64,000 nt of DNA. It comes from Shewanella sp. MR-4. GTDB taxonomy: Bacteria > Pseudomonadota > Gammaproteobacteria > Enterobacterales > Shewanellaceae. Within the stretch, counting starts at the first letter, position 1. Every line of letters starts with the position of its first letter. Shown here one piece after another: positions 7,037-16,618 of the stretch. A program made the position numbers and the translations under genes. Where the stretch lies: NCBI RefSeq assembly GCF_000014685.1, contig NC_008321.1, positions 4,213,001 to 4,277,000 of the forward strand, given 5' to 3'. The notes below the pieces were generated by a model, which worked only from the letters and a program-made list of their open reading frames with translations, was not told the origin of the DNA and made no database searches.

Positions 7037-8920
7037 TTGACTCAAGCACTTCCCCTCATTCTTGCAGGCCCCATGCTGCGCCACTGCGACGCCTCACACT
7101 TTACCCTCTGGTTTGTGAGCCGCGAGCCGTTAAGCGAATTACAGCTTACCTTAGGGGAGCAAAGTTACCCGTTAACAGAGGAAGAAGTGCACAGTGTGCA
7201 GCTCGGTCAGCATGCCTTTCAGTATTTACTTCGCCTGTCGCGCCCCGAACTGCTTACGCCCCAAACGATTACCCAATATCGCGTGTCGGCCAAGGGCATT
7301 GATGACCTATTTAATCATGTCGAAACGTTGGGTTATGGCGATGCTAACTCGCCCCATCTTTACTTTAGCCAAACACTGACACAGGTATGGCACGGCTCAT
7401 GCCGCAATCCCCATCACCACAGTGAGGATGCTTTAGTCGCCGCCGATACTAAACTCGCACAGCTTATCGATAAAGGTGCGAATGAGCGCCCAGCGTTATT
7501 GATGCTCAGCGGCGATCAGGTCTATGTGGATGATGTGGCGGGCCCTATGCTATGCGCCATAGGTCAAGTGATTGAAAAGCTAGGTTTGCACCATGAAGCC
7601 TTCCACGGCGCTAATATTGCGGGAAGCGAGGCCATAAGTTACCGACCCGAGCATTTATATTTACGCCATAAAAATCTGCTGCCACGCACCGAATATCCCG
7701 CCAAAACCGCACTCTGGCGCTGGTATATCAATCATCCGATTTTTACCTCATCGATTGCCGAAAACCATTTAGTCAGTCTCAATGAGATGATTGCCCTGTA
7801 TCTGCTCACTTGGTCACCCGAATTATGGGAGCTTATCGACTTACCCAAGGAGGTTGAGGGACTCTCGGCGGCGAATCAGCTACGTTGGCAGCGCGAATGG
7901 CAAAATCTATTGGCCTTTAAGGCGGGGCTTAAACAGGTTAGGCGCCTGATGGCGCATATTCCCGTGTATATGATGTTCGATGACCATGACATCACCGACG
8001 ATTGGAACCTCACCGCCAAGTGGGAGCAGGCGGCCTACGGCCATGCCTTTTCGAAGCGTATTATTGGTAATGCTTTGATTGCCTATACCTTATTCCAAGG
8101 GTTAGGCAATACACCGAGCCAGTTTGATGCCGAGGTACGGCCGTTATTAGATGGTTTTTTCGCCCGCCCAGCGCCAGAAGCTCAGGACGCCTTGATTGAT
8201 GAGTTACTCAAATTCGAGCAATGGCATTACACCTTAGACACCTCACCTAAGCTGGTCGTGTTAGATACCCGCACCCGCCGCTGGCGCAGTGAATCCAATC
8301 TCGCTAAACCCTCGGGGTTAATGGATTGGGAAGCCTTGATGGATTTACAACAAGCGCTGCTCGGCCAATCTAAGGTGATTATCGTCTCCCCTGCGCCCAT
8401 GTTTGGGGTCAAGGTGATTGAAGCCGTGCAACGCATGGCGACACTCATGGGCGGCTCACTGCTGGTCGATGCCGAAAACTGGATGGCACATCCGGGCGCG
8501 GCCAATGCCTTGCTGAGCATCTTTATGCACCGCAAGACCCCAGAGCAATTTGTGATCCTCTCGGGGGATGTGCACTACTCCTTCGCCTATGACATCAGCA
8601 TTCGCTTTCGCCGTAGCAGCCCGAATATTTATCAAATTACCTGTAGCGGAATTAAAAACCAGTTCCCCGAGAAGCTACTGCCGCTTTTCGACAAGCTCAA
8701 TGGTTGGCTTTATGGCCACTTCTCGCCGCTCAACTTGTTCACTAAACGCAAGCGAATGTCGCTGCGCGGTAGACGCCCAAATGGCGAGCGAAGCAAGCGT
8801 TTAGTCAACCGTAGTGGAATAGGGATTTTAGCGTTAGCGGAGGATGGTGAACCAACAAAAATCGCTGTTTTACATGGGGATATGACCGAGACTCGGTTCG
8901 AACCACCGAGGCAGGAATAG
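7037..8920 (+). CDS. PhoD-like alkaline phosphatase family metallophosphatase
   Basis: Metallophosphatase of 627 aa. Metal-binding motifs appear in order: LSGDQVYVDD, MMFDDHDITDDW and LSGDVHYSFAYD, the set seen in PhoD-like proteins. No Tat or Sec signal peptide is evident, so it probably acts in the cytoplasm, unlike secreted PhoD; substrate unknown. The preferred start is TTG 7037, with AAGG about 7 bases upstream, giving LTQALPLILAGPMLR. The frame is open further upstream to a TTG at 6920 but that part looks non-coding. ATG at 7073 is another possibility. It ends one base before the convergent gene at 8922. Confidence 0.8.
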   Translation: MTQALPLILAGPMLRHCDASHFTLWFVSREPLSELQLTLGEQSYPLTEEEVHSVQLGQHAFQYLLRLSRPELLTPQTITQYRVSAKGIDDLFNHVETLGYGDANSPHLYFSQTLTQVWHGSCRNPHHHSEDALVAADTKLAQLIDKGANERPALLMLSGDQVYVDDVAGPMLCAIGQVIEKLGLHHEAFHGANIAGSEAISYRPEHLYLRHKNLLPRTEYPAKTALWRWYINHPIFTSSIAENHLVSLNEMIALYLLTWSPELWELIDLPKEVEGLSAANQLRWQREWQNLLAFKAGLKQVRRLMAHIPVYMMFDDHDITDDWNLTAKWEQAAYGHAFSKRIIGNALIAYTLFQGLGNTPSQFDAEVRPLLDGFFARPAPEAQDALIDELLKFEQWHYTLDTSPKLVVLDTRTRRWRSESNLAKPSGLMDWEALMDLQQALLGQSKVIIVSPAPMFGVKVIEAVQRMATLMGGSLLVDAENWMAHPGAANALLSIFMHRKTPEQFVILSGDVHYSFAYDISIRFRRSSPNIYQITCSGIKNQFPEKLLPLFDKLNGWLYGHFSPLNLFTKRKRMSLRGRRPNGERSKRLVNRSGIGILALAEDGEPTKIAVLHGDMTETRFEPPRQE

Positions 8921-8921
8921 T

Positions 8922-9284
8922 TTAATATGGGTTGCGTTTTACCGCATCAGAAGGGGTTGTGCTATCACTCGCTTCAGCAGGCTTAGCGGCCGCTTCTTGG
9001 TTCGGCCAGTTCTGTTTAAATAGCTGGGAATCGGGGCGTTTTTGCGGCGAAGTATCATCTAACATTTGGTCCCAAACGCCCTGTTGTAACGATACATCGG
9101 TTTGATTGCCCGCGTCCTGCGTGACCTCGGCACTCGGTTTCTTCGGCTCGATCACCGCGCTGGCCTTACGGATTTCCGTCGTCAACTCATGTACATAGGG
9201 ATACTTAGTCCAGCCGCCAAAATACATGGCGCCCAGCAACACCGCGGTACAGAGTAAAATGGAAACGATTGCAGATTTGGTCAT
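8922..9284 (-). CDS. Small membrane-anchored protein of unknown function
   Basis: Protein of 120 aa with one N-terminal hydrophobic segment (about residues 5-25) followed by a polar, Pro/Lys/Asp-rich tail predicted to be mostly disordered. No family recognised. The start is well supported by GGGAGGG seven bases before ATG. It converges on the PhoD-like gene with a single base between them. It lies 205 bp downstream of the HlyD-like gene on the same strand and could be the last gene of that operon, but the gap and its own good ribosome site leave this open. Confidence 0.7.
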   Translation of the reverse strand: MTKSAIVSILLCTAVLLGAMYFGGWTKYPYVHELTTEIRKASAVIEPKKPSAEVTQDAGNQTDVSLQQGVWDQMLDDTSPQKRPDSQLFKQNWPNQEAAAKPAEASDSTTPSDAVKRNPY

Positions 9285-9489
9285 CTTACCCTCCCTATTG
9301 GCCGATAAAACGAAGCACTAAACTTAAGTAGGACAGTATGATAACCACAGAAGCTCACCGTACACCAGTTTAGGGCCAAAGGTGATGCCCTTCTATGAGT
9401 ATTAAAATTTGTACACCCGTTAACAGCCAACGCCGCTCTCACGCTATTGAGGGCGGCATTGCCTCAAGACATTAGCCTCGGATTGCGGG

Positions 9490-10545
9490 CTACCAAAGAT
9501 AATCAAAACTGACTTCAACCGGCACGCCTTCAATCGACGTGGGCAAAGCAGTTTCCGGCTTCAAGGTTATTTTCAATACGGGCTTTTCTCCATCGAATGG
9601 ACCCGACAATTGCTTAGGCAAGCGCCCCACTAACTCGGTTGGTTCCGAAATCTCACCCCTTAGCCGAGTGCCATTGGGTAATTTAATGGTCGCCTCTTGG
9701 CCTATGGCGGTATATTCCAAGTACTTAGGTTCAAGGTAGGCAAAGATCACCGCCGCCTCACGACCCGAGAGTAAGACTAAGGGCCTGTCTTCGACGATAT
9801 GCTCACCCGCTTGCACTAATACATCAACGACCCGAGTCGGGGTAAGCGCCTTAATATCTAATTGCGATTCCTGTGCTTTTAATCGGGCGAGCTGCAGCTC
9901 GACATTGTATTTTGATTGAGCAATAGGCCCCGCAAGCAACTCGGTCTTCTGCGCTTGACGCGCCTGCATTAAATCGACTTTGGCCTGTTCGAGTGCCATC
10001 TTTGAAGCCGTGTGCGCCTGCAACACTGCCGCCATATCCGCAGTGGGGACAACCCCTTTTCGCTGGTAACGCTCAAAACTGTCGAGCAGCCCATTCTGCC
10101 GCGTGACCCCTTCAGCCGCCACATCGATACGCTGCTGTAATTGCGTGAGGATTTCGGCATTAAGGCTGAGATTGTTGAGTTCAAGCTGAGACAATTGCTT
10201 CTCTAACTCATGGATTTGTGCCCCTAACTGCGCATCGACTAAGGTCAGAATATGTGTTCCACTGGCAAGCACATCGCCCCGCTTCACCTTGACAGCGGCA
10301 ACATCCCCCGCACTGGGGGCGCGTACTTCTAAGGGCTCGGTCGTCACTATGCCACTGGCCAAAATAAACAAATGGGGACGCAGCAATATCCAGCCGACCA
10401 CAGCGACGGGCGTAATCACCAAGGCTAATAACAAGTACCAGCGCCCCTTAAAGCCGCCCCGTTTAGCTGCGGCATATTTTACCCCTATGCCGCTGTCATC
10501 CGTTGGACGCTGCGCTTTATCGCTCGGTTGATAATTTACTTTCAT
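9490..10545 (-). CDS. HlyD-type membrane fusion / efflux adaptor protein
   Basis: Adaptor of 351 aa: short cytoplasmic N-terminus, one transmembrane helix near residues 37-56, a biotinyl-lipoyl-like segment (VRAPSAGDVAAVKVKRGDVL), a long helical hairpin with coiled-coil character (about 105-200), then a second lipoyl half and a beta-barrel region. HlyD proteins bridge inner-membrane machinery to the outer membrane. ATG 10545 is chosen because GGGAGA lies about 8 bases upstream, and the ATG overlaps the TAA of the glycosyltransferase gene (TAATG). No transporter ATPase or outer-membrane channel gene is adjacent, so the likely partner is the GT2 synthase upstream, as in alginate- or cellulose-type export systems. 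Confidence 0.85.
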   Translation of the reverse strand: MKVNYQPSDKAQRPTDDSGIGVKYAAAKRGGFKGRWYLLLALVITPVAVVGWILLRPHLFILASGIVTTEPLEVRAPSAGDVAAVKVKRGDVLASGTHILTLVDAQLGAQIHELEKQLSQLELNNLSLNAEILTQLQQRIDVAAEGVTRQNGLLDSFERYQRKGVVPTADMAAVLQAHTASKMALEQAKVDLMQARQAQKTELLAGPIAQSKYNVELQLARLKAQESQLDIKALTPTRVVDVLVQAGEHIVEDRPLVLLSGREAAVIFAYLEPKYLEYTAIGQEATIKLPNGTRLRGEISEPTELVGRLPKQLSGPFDGEKPVLKITLKPETALPTSIEGVPVEVSFDYLW

Positions 10546-11873
10546 TAAAACTTTCTCCCACGTTTCAATACCCACCATGGCGCCATTGAGCTTTCTTCAT
10601 GGGAGCGGCGAAAAACTTCGTTCATGAGTGCAAAGAGACACACCATACGCATAAACAGCGCATAAAACGGATATAAAGGTAACCAAATGGCTAGACGTAA
10701 GTCCTGGGACAGCCGCTCCGAAATCGCTAGTAATACCATCAAGTAGAAGAACACTAAGATGACAAAATAGAAGCCATAAATCGTGAGCGAAATGGAGGTA
10801 ATAAACTGCCACGGATAACTCAGCACTATCCCGATGGAATAAAATACGATGACAAAGGGCATCAACACGTTCTGCAAGAAGCCATAGAGCAAGGTAAAGA
10901 TAAAGGTTCCGGTACCGAGTAGCTTAGGCGTAAAGGCCGGCCAGTGTTTACGAAAATACAGGAAAAGCAAATCCCCATCCCAACGCAGGCGTTGTAATAC
11001 TAAGGTTTTGAGATCGGCCGGTGCATCTGTGTGGCCTATAGCCAAAGTCGCGAACGGAATATGCCAATCGGGATAACGCTTGAAGTACTGTTTGATCCTC
11101 ACGGTTAAATCTAAATCTTCGGCGGTATGAGTATCCCAGCCACCAATTTGAATTAAAAAAGTCCGTCTAAAGGCACCAAAAGCCCCGGAGATATTATTCA
11201 ACAGATTCCATTGCCCAAGCCCGGTCTTGCCACCCTGCATTGAGATCAGATACTCAATCGACTGCATGCGAGTCAGTATCGATTCGTTCACATTGCGTAC
11301 CCTTAATGCGCCACCGACGGCGGGCACATTGGGATCTTCAAAATAGGGCACAATCTGCGACACCATATCGTTATCGAAGGAAGTATCCGCATCGGCATTG
11401 ATAACAATCTCCCCCGTGGCGACCGATAGACCCGCATTTAAGGTCGACACTCGGCCACCGCGCTGCCACTTAGGCAATACGACCACCTTGCGATTTGGCA
11501 CTTGGCAGGCCTTGGCCGCCGCCATCGCCACTTGATAGGTCAAGGCGTTTTGCACGGCGCCATCGACAACGGCAATAATCTCAATCTCACCGTCGTAAAC
11601 CTGTTCGATGAAGGAGTCGATTGTCGATTTGACGGCTTCACCCTCGGCATAACAGGTAATCACGCAGGACACTTTAGGTTTATATAGCGACTGCCGAGGC
11701 ACTTGTACGAAGTTGGTATAGTAAAACCGCATAATACCAGTGAGCACCAACAACATCAGCGGCGCCTCATACAACAGAATGAGCGGCACCAGCCAAGCGA
11801 AAAAGCTTAAGTGTTCAGCCAATTGGTGCCAGATATCGAGCACCATGTAGCCGATAGTGTTGAATTCACTCAT
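10545..11873 (-). CDS. Processive family-2 glycosyltransferase, membrane polysaccharide synthase
   Basis: Protein of 442 aa with membrane helices at both ends and a GT-A domain between (about 65-300). Catalytic signatures are D104, the DAD pair at 161-163, ED at 252-253 and QRLRW at 294-298 (QxxRW), the set of processive beta-synthases such as PgaC, BcsA and hyaluronan synthase. Four or five transmembrane helices follow to form the translocation pore. There is no PilZ domain. It overlaps the upstream regulatory gene by 4 bp and the downstream HlyD gene by 1 bp, so the three are translated as a unit. Product unknown; poly-hexose or poly-hexosamine is plausible. Confidence 0.9.
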   Translation of the reverse strand: MSEFNTIGYMVLDIWHQLAEHLSFFAWLVPLILLYEAPLMLLVLTGIMRFYYTNFVQVPRQSLYKPKVSCVITCYAEGEAVKSTIDSFIEQVYDGEIEIIAVVDGAVQNALTYQVAMAAAKACQVPNRKVVVLPKWQRGGRVSTLNAGLSVATGEIVINADADTSFDNDMVSQIVPYFEDPNVPAVGGALRVRNVNESILTRMQSIEYLISMQGGKTGLGQWNLLNNISGAFGAFRRTFLIQIGGWDTHTAEDLDLTVRIKQYFKRYPDWHIPFATLAIGHTDAPADLKTLVLQRLRWDGDLLFLYFRKHWPAFTPKLLGTGTFIFTLLYGFLQNVLMPFVIVFYSIGIVLSYPWQFITSISLTIYGFYFVILVFFYLMVLLAISERLSQDLRLAIWLPLYPFYALFMRMVCLFALMNEVFRRSHEESSMAPWWVLKRGRKF

Positions 11874-13258
11874 ATTGACTTAGCTTTGACTAATTGATCT
11901 GTTAACCATTCACCCACATTTTCACCTATGTCCGCAGGCAAGGTTAGGGCTTTAACACTCAGTTCGATTTTGGATGCCGATTGCAGCTCTTTGAGATCGA
12001 ACAACTTGTTGTAAATGCTCTTTAACTGGCTCATCTCCGTCATCGGCAACAACATCAGCAAACCGTCACGGGTGTAGTTGCTGCAAGCATCTGTCACCCT
12101 GATCACGCTACGCAGACGCTCCTGCAAGGCATCGAGCTGCGCAAAGCCCTTGGCCTCACCTTCGATTGCCAGAAACTCATCCACGTTCAACATTTGAATC
12201 GACAAAATGGAATGGGTTTGATGGTGACGTTTCGCTAATTTATTCTGCCAATCCAGCAGCCAATAAAACTGGGCACTGGTCATTTGCTCGCCCGGCTCCA
12301 AAGCAAACCAAGATTGCGAACGCCCTTGGCGTACTAGAGTTCGCCCAGGGATCGCCAGTTTAAAGCTGTACACATTCCTCACATGCAGATCGTCCAGCTT
12401 ACTGCTGAGCTGACAATGCAGACATTTCGCCTCGACAACGGCATCAACGAATAAGGTTTGGCAGCTATTACAATGCTGATTTTCTATAGGACGGTCGTAA
12501 TCCACCCCAATATGCCGCAAATTCTGCAAGCAGTTTGGGCAGCTCAGGGTGTTCAACTTGCGAAATGATGCCTGAGCGCCAACATGCCCACAGTTAAAAC
12601 AGTGCAAACTGCTCTGTTGCTCGGTATCTATGCTATGACATTGAGGGCAAACATCGATGTAATTAAGGTGTCCAGAATGACACCCGGGGCAAAAACGTAA
12701 TCGATTAGATAATTCAGCCTTTTCAATCAACTGAGATTTCTGCAAGTCGCCCAACCAGGTAAAACTTTCTTCTGGATTAATACCAAAACATCTTAATAAT
12801 GGATAATCGTAGAGGTAGCTTTTTTCGGGTACGGAGTGCGGTTCTAATATGGCATCCTGATGACACCATAAATACGTTAATAATTTATAACGAAGATCAT
12901 CATGATAATCTAACTTAATTTGTTGTTTCTTAAGTTGATATATTTGGAAGTTTTCATCATATCCTGCATCCCACAACCCATTGGCTAAATAGGGCGATAA
13001 CGCACTCTCATGGCAGACCAATATATGGCTTAAAAAGGTGGAGTCATTTTTCCTAAGTACACGCAAGCACCTATCTTGTTCTTCAGCTTGTAATGATAAT
13101 ACAATTAGCTCGACAGAACGTCCCTGTTCTAACAATTCTTCGACAGAATTAAATTCTTCAAATTCTGGATGCCATGAGAGTTCACGGTATGAGCCTACCC
13201 AAACAAAATCACTAAAGTAACAGTTACTTGCAACACTCGTAGAATGTATAGATGTCAT
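11870..13258 (-). CDS. Degenerate receiver + zinc-ribbon (TackOD1-like) + degenerate GGDEF protein
   Basis: Cytoplasmic protein of 462 aa without membrane segments. Residues 10-100 resemble a receiver domain that lacks the phospho-acceptor (LIVLSL where an Asp would sit). Residues 120-285 carry six CxxC pairs (CPGC 190, CPQC 204, CFNC 220, CPNC 240, CNSC 263, CLHC 279), a multi-zinc-ribbon block that resembles the TackOD1 output domain. Residues 340-462 follow the GGDEF fold, but the active loop reads TRDGLL, so no cyclase activity is expected. ATG 13258 has AAGG ten bases upstream. It leads the operon with the GT2 and HlyD genes and probably regulates them, perhaps by sensing a nucleotide or metal. 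TackOD1 assignment is by eye. Confidence 0.7.
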   Translation of the reverse strand: MTSIHSTSVASNCYFSDFVWVGSYRELSWHPEFEEFNSVEELLEQGRSVELIVLSLQAEEQDRCLRVLRKNDSTFLSHILVCHESALSPYLANGLWDAGYDENFQIYQLKKQQIKLDYHDDLRYKLLTYLWCHQDAILEPHSVPEKSYLYDYPLLRCFGINPEESFTWLGDLQKSQLIEKAELSNRLRFCPGCHSGHLNYIDVCPQCHSIDTEQQSSLHCFNCGHVGAQASFRKLNTLSCPNCLQNLRHIGVDYDRPIENQHCNSCQTLFVDAVVEAKCLHCQLSSKLDDLHVRNVYSFKLAIPGRTLVRQGRSQSWFALEPGEQMTSAQFYWLLDWQNKLAKRHHQTHSILSIQMLNVDEFLAIEGEAKGFAQLDALQERLRSVIRVTDACSNYTRDGLLMLLPMTEMSQLKSIYNKLFDLKELQSASKIELSVKALTLPADIGENVGEWLTDQLVKAKSI

Positions 13259-13556
13259 ATAACAACCTTGTACAGATATAAACAATCTGTCTCGTAGATA
13301 TAAACATCCGTGTATAACTAATAAGAGGTAGATCCTGCCTTAATATATATTTCTAACACTGAGTATAGATGAGGTAGGAACATTTTAAACAGCAACGAAA
13401 TATGCCGAACACTATCGCAAATTGAGCGTTCAACATACTCATAGTGGCGCAAATCATTTATAAAAGGCAACGAATATAAACATATAAGTTCAATAAAACA
13501 ACTCAAACTCTTGCGATGAAAAATGCGGGAAGCCGTTTAGTCACAGATGTGCAGCA

Positions 13557-14483
13557 TTAATCATTTTTCAAATACAAATGTTCGCATTGAACATCATGTT
13601 TGTTGCCAGTAATAGGATCAACAAAACGTAATCGCTGCGCTAAGAGCTGCAGCGGCTTGGTAAAATCATCCAGCCCTTTAGGGTATAACGTCGGATAAAA
13701 ACGGTCATTTAATAATGGCATACCAAGGCTTAACATATGGACGCGCAGCTGGTGCGTCTTGCCCGTAATAGGGCTTAACTCGAATAAACCAAATTCCCCT
13801 TTAACCGCGACTAAGCTAATCTCGGAGTGCGTATTTGCCTCGCCTTCGACTATCTTCATGGTGAAACTCGGCTCGCTGCGTTGCATACGATTTTTCACCG
13901 TCCAATGCAATGGCAAGGTTAATTCGCCACAGGCATATTGCGCCATAATCTCTGGAGTGAGTTTGGCAATCGCTTGATAATCTTTACGAATCGCATCATC
14001 GACAAAAAGCTGGTGATAAATATGTCGCGTCTCGGGGCGAGTCGTCATCAGAATAACGCCTGCGGTTTCCCGGTCTAACCTATGGGCAGGGGCGATAGTG
14101 TCGATCCCAGTGCTTAAGCGTAAACGGTGCACTAGGCACTCATTCACATAATCGCCGCTAGGGGTGACGGGTAAAAAATGCGGTTTGTAGGCCAAGATAA
14201 GGTTGCCATCTTGAAACAAAATCGGCGACGCGAACGGGACTTGTGCTTCGACGGGAACTTCACGGTAGTAGTAAGCCCTCGCCGTTGGGCGATAGGCTGT
14301 ATCTAATCCAATCAAACTACCGTCTTGCCAATGCACTTTGCCATCGAGGATCCGCTGGCGCCAAACCGCTTCGCCAATATGGGCATAATGCTCGATCAAA
14401 AAAGAAAATACGGTTGGTTTATCAACCACTTCTAAGGGAAGAACCACAAAGGATGGTTGGGCGGCACGGGCGGTTTGAGTCAT
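13557..14483 (-). CDS. RluA-family pseudouridine synthase
   Basis: RNA pseudouridine synthase of 308 aa with the catalytic motif HRLDRETAG at 134-142; D137 is the nucleophile. A KPHFLPVTPSG segment precedes it and the ITGKTHQLRVHM segment near the C-terminus is typical. The first 80 residues are short and do not match a full S4 domain. RluA-type enzymes modify 23S rRNA or tRNA uridines; this member belongs to the RluC/TruC-like side, but its target cannot be told from sequence. The upstream 270 bp gap (13286-13556) is AT-rich and holds no gene that I can support. Confidence 0.88.
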   Translation of the reverse strand: MTQTARAAQPSFVVLPLEVVDKPTVFSFLIEHYAHIGEAVWRQRILDGKVHWQDGSLIGLDTAYRPTARAYYYREVPVEAQVPFASPILFQDGNLILAYKPHFLPVTPSGDYVNECLVHRLRLSTGIDTIAPAHRLDRETAGVILMTTRPETRHIYHQLFVDDAIRKDYQAIAKLTPEIMAQYACGELTLPLHWTVKNRMQRSEPSFTMKIVEGEANTHSEISLVAVKGEFGLFELSPITGKTHQLRVHMLSLGMPLLNDRFYPTLYPKGLDDFTKPLQLLAQRLRFVDPITGNKHDVQCEHLYLKND

Positions 14484-14535
14484 AGAAACAACTAGCGGCG
14501 ATAATGAGCCGCTATTTTAGCCTCTGTGTGGTTTT

Positions 14536-15111
14536 TCAGTCCACATGGGACTTGATGAGTTGCAGGACAAAATCCATGGTTTTATGGCAGTCGGGTTGAT
14601 TCACCAGCACTAGCTTATCGCGGTTATACATGGGCAGCACTTCTAACCAACGTTGGCTCACCCAAGCCGCATCCTCTAAATGCACTTGAGAATACAGCTC
14701 AAGCAAGTCTGGGTTCACCTCATAGAATTGCTCTAGGGCTGCACTGATCAGCTCGAACTCCCCTTCAATCGGCTCTTCCTGCCAATTTTGGCAGGGCAAA
14801 GTGCGGGACATCCACAACTTATCTTTCGTCTGCGCCGCCGAGAGAATACTGACTCTCTGACGCCCCTCTAACACTATGCTGAGTGAGTCATCTTCCAGTT
14901 GATTAAAATCTATGATGTCACACTGAGTCGCTGTGGGATAACAGGGCGGAGTGCCATTAGGCTTCATCGCCGCAAAGGCCAAATCGTATTTGCCTTTTAA
15001 GACATCCGCGACCATACGCAATTGACCCGGCTCGACCACGCGGACCTCAATCCTTCCCTGTGGCAGCAACAAGGCATCGCGCATAATTAACGCCATTTCT
15101 CGTGTTTGCAT
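14536..15111 (-). CDS. LON substrate-binding domain protein
   Basis: Protein of 191 aa consisting of a single LON N-terminal (substrate-binding) domain: it opens with MALIMRDALLLPQGRIEVRV and has the conserved internal GRQRV-type segment, without ATPase or protease domains. Stand-alone LON-N proteins are common in gammaproteobacteria and have no settled function. ATG 15111 is chosen because AGGAGG lies just upstream; an in-frame ATG seven codons earlier has no such site. It sits 52 bp upstream of the pseudouridine synthase gene on the same strand. Confidence 0.8.
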   Translation of the reverse strand: MQTREMALIMRDALLLPQGRIEVRVVEPGQLRMVADVLKGKYDLAFAAMKPNGTPPCYPTATQCDIIDFNQLEDDSLSIVLEGRQRVSILSAAQTKDKLWMSRTLPCQNWQEEPIEGEFELISAALEQFYEVNPDLLELYSQVHLEDAAWVSQRWLEVLPMYNRDKLVLVNQPDCHKTMDFVLQLIKSHVD

Positions 15112-15255
15112 AGCAACCTCCTGCCCACTCATAGAAGGAAACGCTCAAAAACTAGCCGAATCCCCTTATTAATTTAGAGTGTAGCAGGAGAAATAATTTC
15201 CTTCATAAAGTCGCTGACAGCAAAAAAGAATTTAGGCTGACTTGCCGCTCTCGCC

Positions 15256-16311
15256 TTACAGCGGCACTAGGTGTGCAGCGATATTTCCTTTTGCACACAC
15301 CTCGGCAAATTCATCGGCAAGACGCTCGCTCAAGGCAACAGAACGGCGCCAATACTGCATACGCTGCGCCGTATCTAGTTGCTTAAAGTCTTCACGATCG
15401 GGCACTTTACCAAAGGGAAGCGAAGCCACAAATTCCGCCGAAGGCGCCAGCACCAAGGCGTTATGGTAATTGGTGCGCGCTCGGCGCCAGGTTAACGATT
15501 TATCGAACCATCCGGGGCTCATATGGGGATAAAAATGCGGGTACAAGGTTAAGCCCGTGGCATGGGATAGAGGCAAATCGAAGTGGTAGTCGGTGATGCC
15601 ACCATCATAATATTGCCCTGTGGCAACGCCCTCAATCTGAGATACCGGAGCGAGCACGAGTGGAATCGACCCCGTTGCTAACATCACTGCGTTCATATTG
15701 GTTTCGGTGAGCCGCGCCTGCTGGCTAGGTAAATCTGCAAGTTGCTTAAAGGGAGATGATGCCAGTTGCTGGCTAAAGACCACCCGCTCGAAATGCCAAC
15801 CCAAGGTTTTGCGGCTAATGAGGTTGGTCGCGGCCGTCATCGCCAGCCCTGCTGCCAAGGGCAATTTATGGCTAAGGCGATTGATGTGTTTAGCCCGGCA
15901 TGCAATTAAGTGACTGTGAATAAAGGGATGATTCACTATCTCGCGCCCGCCAGACTCGCCGAGAATGCCTTGGACTATGCCCTTCACCTGCTCGCTCACT
16001 TCCTGCGGTGTCGGTATGGTTTCATACTGCTGGCCAATATAGTAATCCTCTAAACGTCCGTAGGCTTGTAGTGGATCCTGCTGCGCCAAACAGGCTAAAC
16101 GCCAGGCTCCCGACGAAGCCCCTAAGGTATAAAGCGGTGTATTACGCTGCTTAAAAAATTCCGTGAAGAGATACTTATCAAGACCCGCAATCCCTAACCA
16201 TTTGGGGCCACCGGATGCGGCCAATAGTTGTGTAAAAGCATCAGGATGCAGACCTTGTTCCCTGATAATGTTAAAGGCCGTAGGACCTGCAAGAAAGCGT
16301 AATGCGGGCAA
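15256..16311 (-). CDS. Patatin-like phospholipase family protein
   Basis: Protein of 351 aa with the patatin signatures: oxyanion loop SGGPKW (33-38), nucleophile elbow G-A-S-S-G with S66, and the catalytic Asp in YYDGGITD. This Ser-Asp dyad hydrolyses acyl esters of phospholipids or related lipids. The ordering and an insertion before the nucleophile (LGIAGLDKYLF) are typical of the cytoplasmic bacterial subgroup. No signal peptide or membrane helix. Substrate unknown. The next gene on the same strand is 144 bp away, so a shared transcript is only possible. Confidence 0.85.
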   Translation of the reverse strand: MPALRFLAGPTAFNIIREQGLHPDAFTQLLAASGGPKWLGIAGLDKYLFTEFFKQRNTPLYTLGASSGAWRLACLAQQDPLQAYGRLEDYYIGQQYETIPTPQEVSEQVKGIVQGILGESGGREIVNHPFIHSHLIACRAKHINRLSHKLPLAAGLAMTAATNLISRKTLGWHFERVVFSQQLASSPFKQLADLPSQQARLTETNMNAVMLATGSIPLVLAPVSQIEGVATGQYYDGGITDYHFDLPLSHATGLTLYPHFYPHMSPGWFDKSLTWRRARTNYHNALVLAPSAEFVASLPFGKVPDREDFKQLDTAQRMQYWRRSVALSERLADEFAEVCAKGNIAAHLVPL

Positions 16312-16514
16312 AACTTAACTCCTTAAAGTGCCTCAAACCTGAGGTTTAGCGCCATTAAAACACAGCCACTAAGCGCGATAAACCTTCAGCACACCTACTG
16401 GATCTGGATGATTTTATTCACTTAGCCCATCACATTCAAAGTGGCGATATATTCGACTGGCTTTAAGGGATTATCTAGAACAGTAAGCTCTGAGTTAGTT
16501 CTTTTCTGTCTAGA

Positions 16515-16530
16515 TGTAACAATTGTTACA
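16515..16530. promoter_or_regulatory. Perfect 16-bp palindrome, candidate operator of the TonB receptor gene
   Basis: TGTAACAATTGTTACA is a perfect palindrome 89 bp before the receptor start, and a second half-site AATTGTTAC lies at 16552-16560. Position and symmetry suit a dimeric repressor or activator. It resembles but does not match a TyrR box, whose half-sites are two bases further apart. Confidence 0.5.
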
Positions 16531-16618
16531 GTGATAACCTTCACCCTATCGAATTGTTACTTTCGTTGGTTCAATGTTTTCGTTCCAGCCTAAAGGTTAC
16601 TCCACATTGAGAGGTTTT

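Noticed and set aside
13318..13506. Short minus-strand frame in the gap before the pseudouridine synthase
   Set aside because: No ribosome site, AT-rich, no recognisable protein character.
16515..16530. TyrR box
   Set aside because: Consensus half-sites TGTAAA and TTTACA are six bases apart; here the spacing is four and the inner bases differ.
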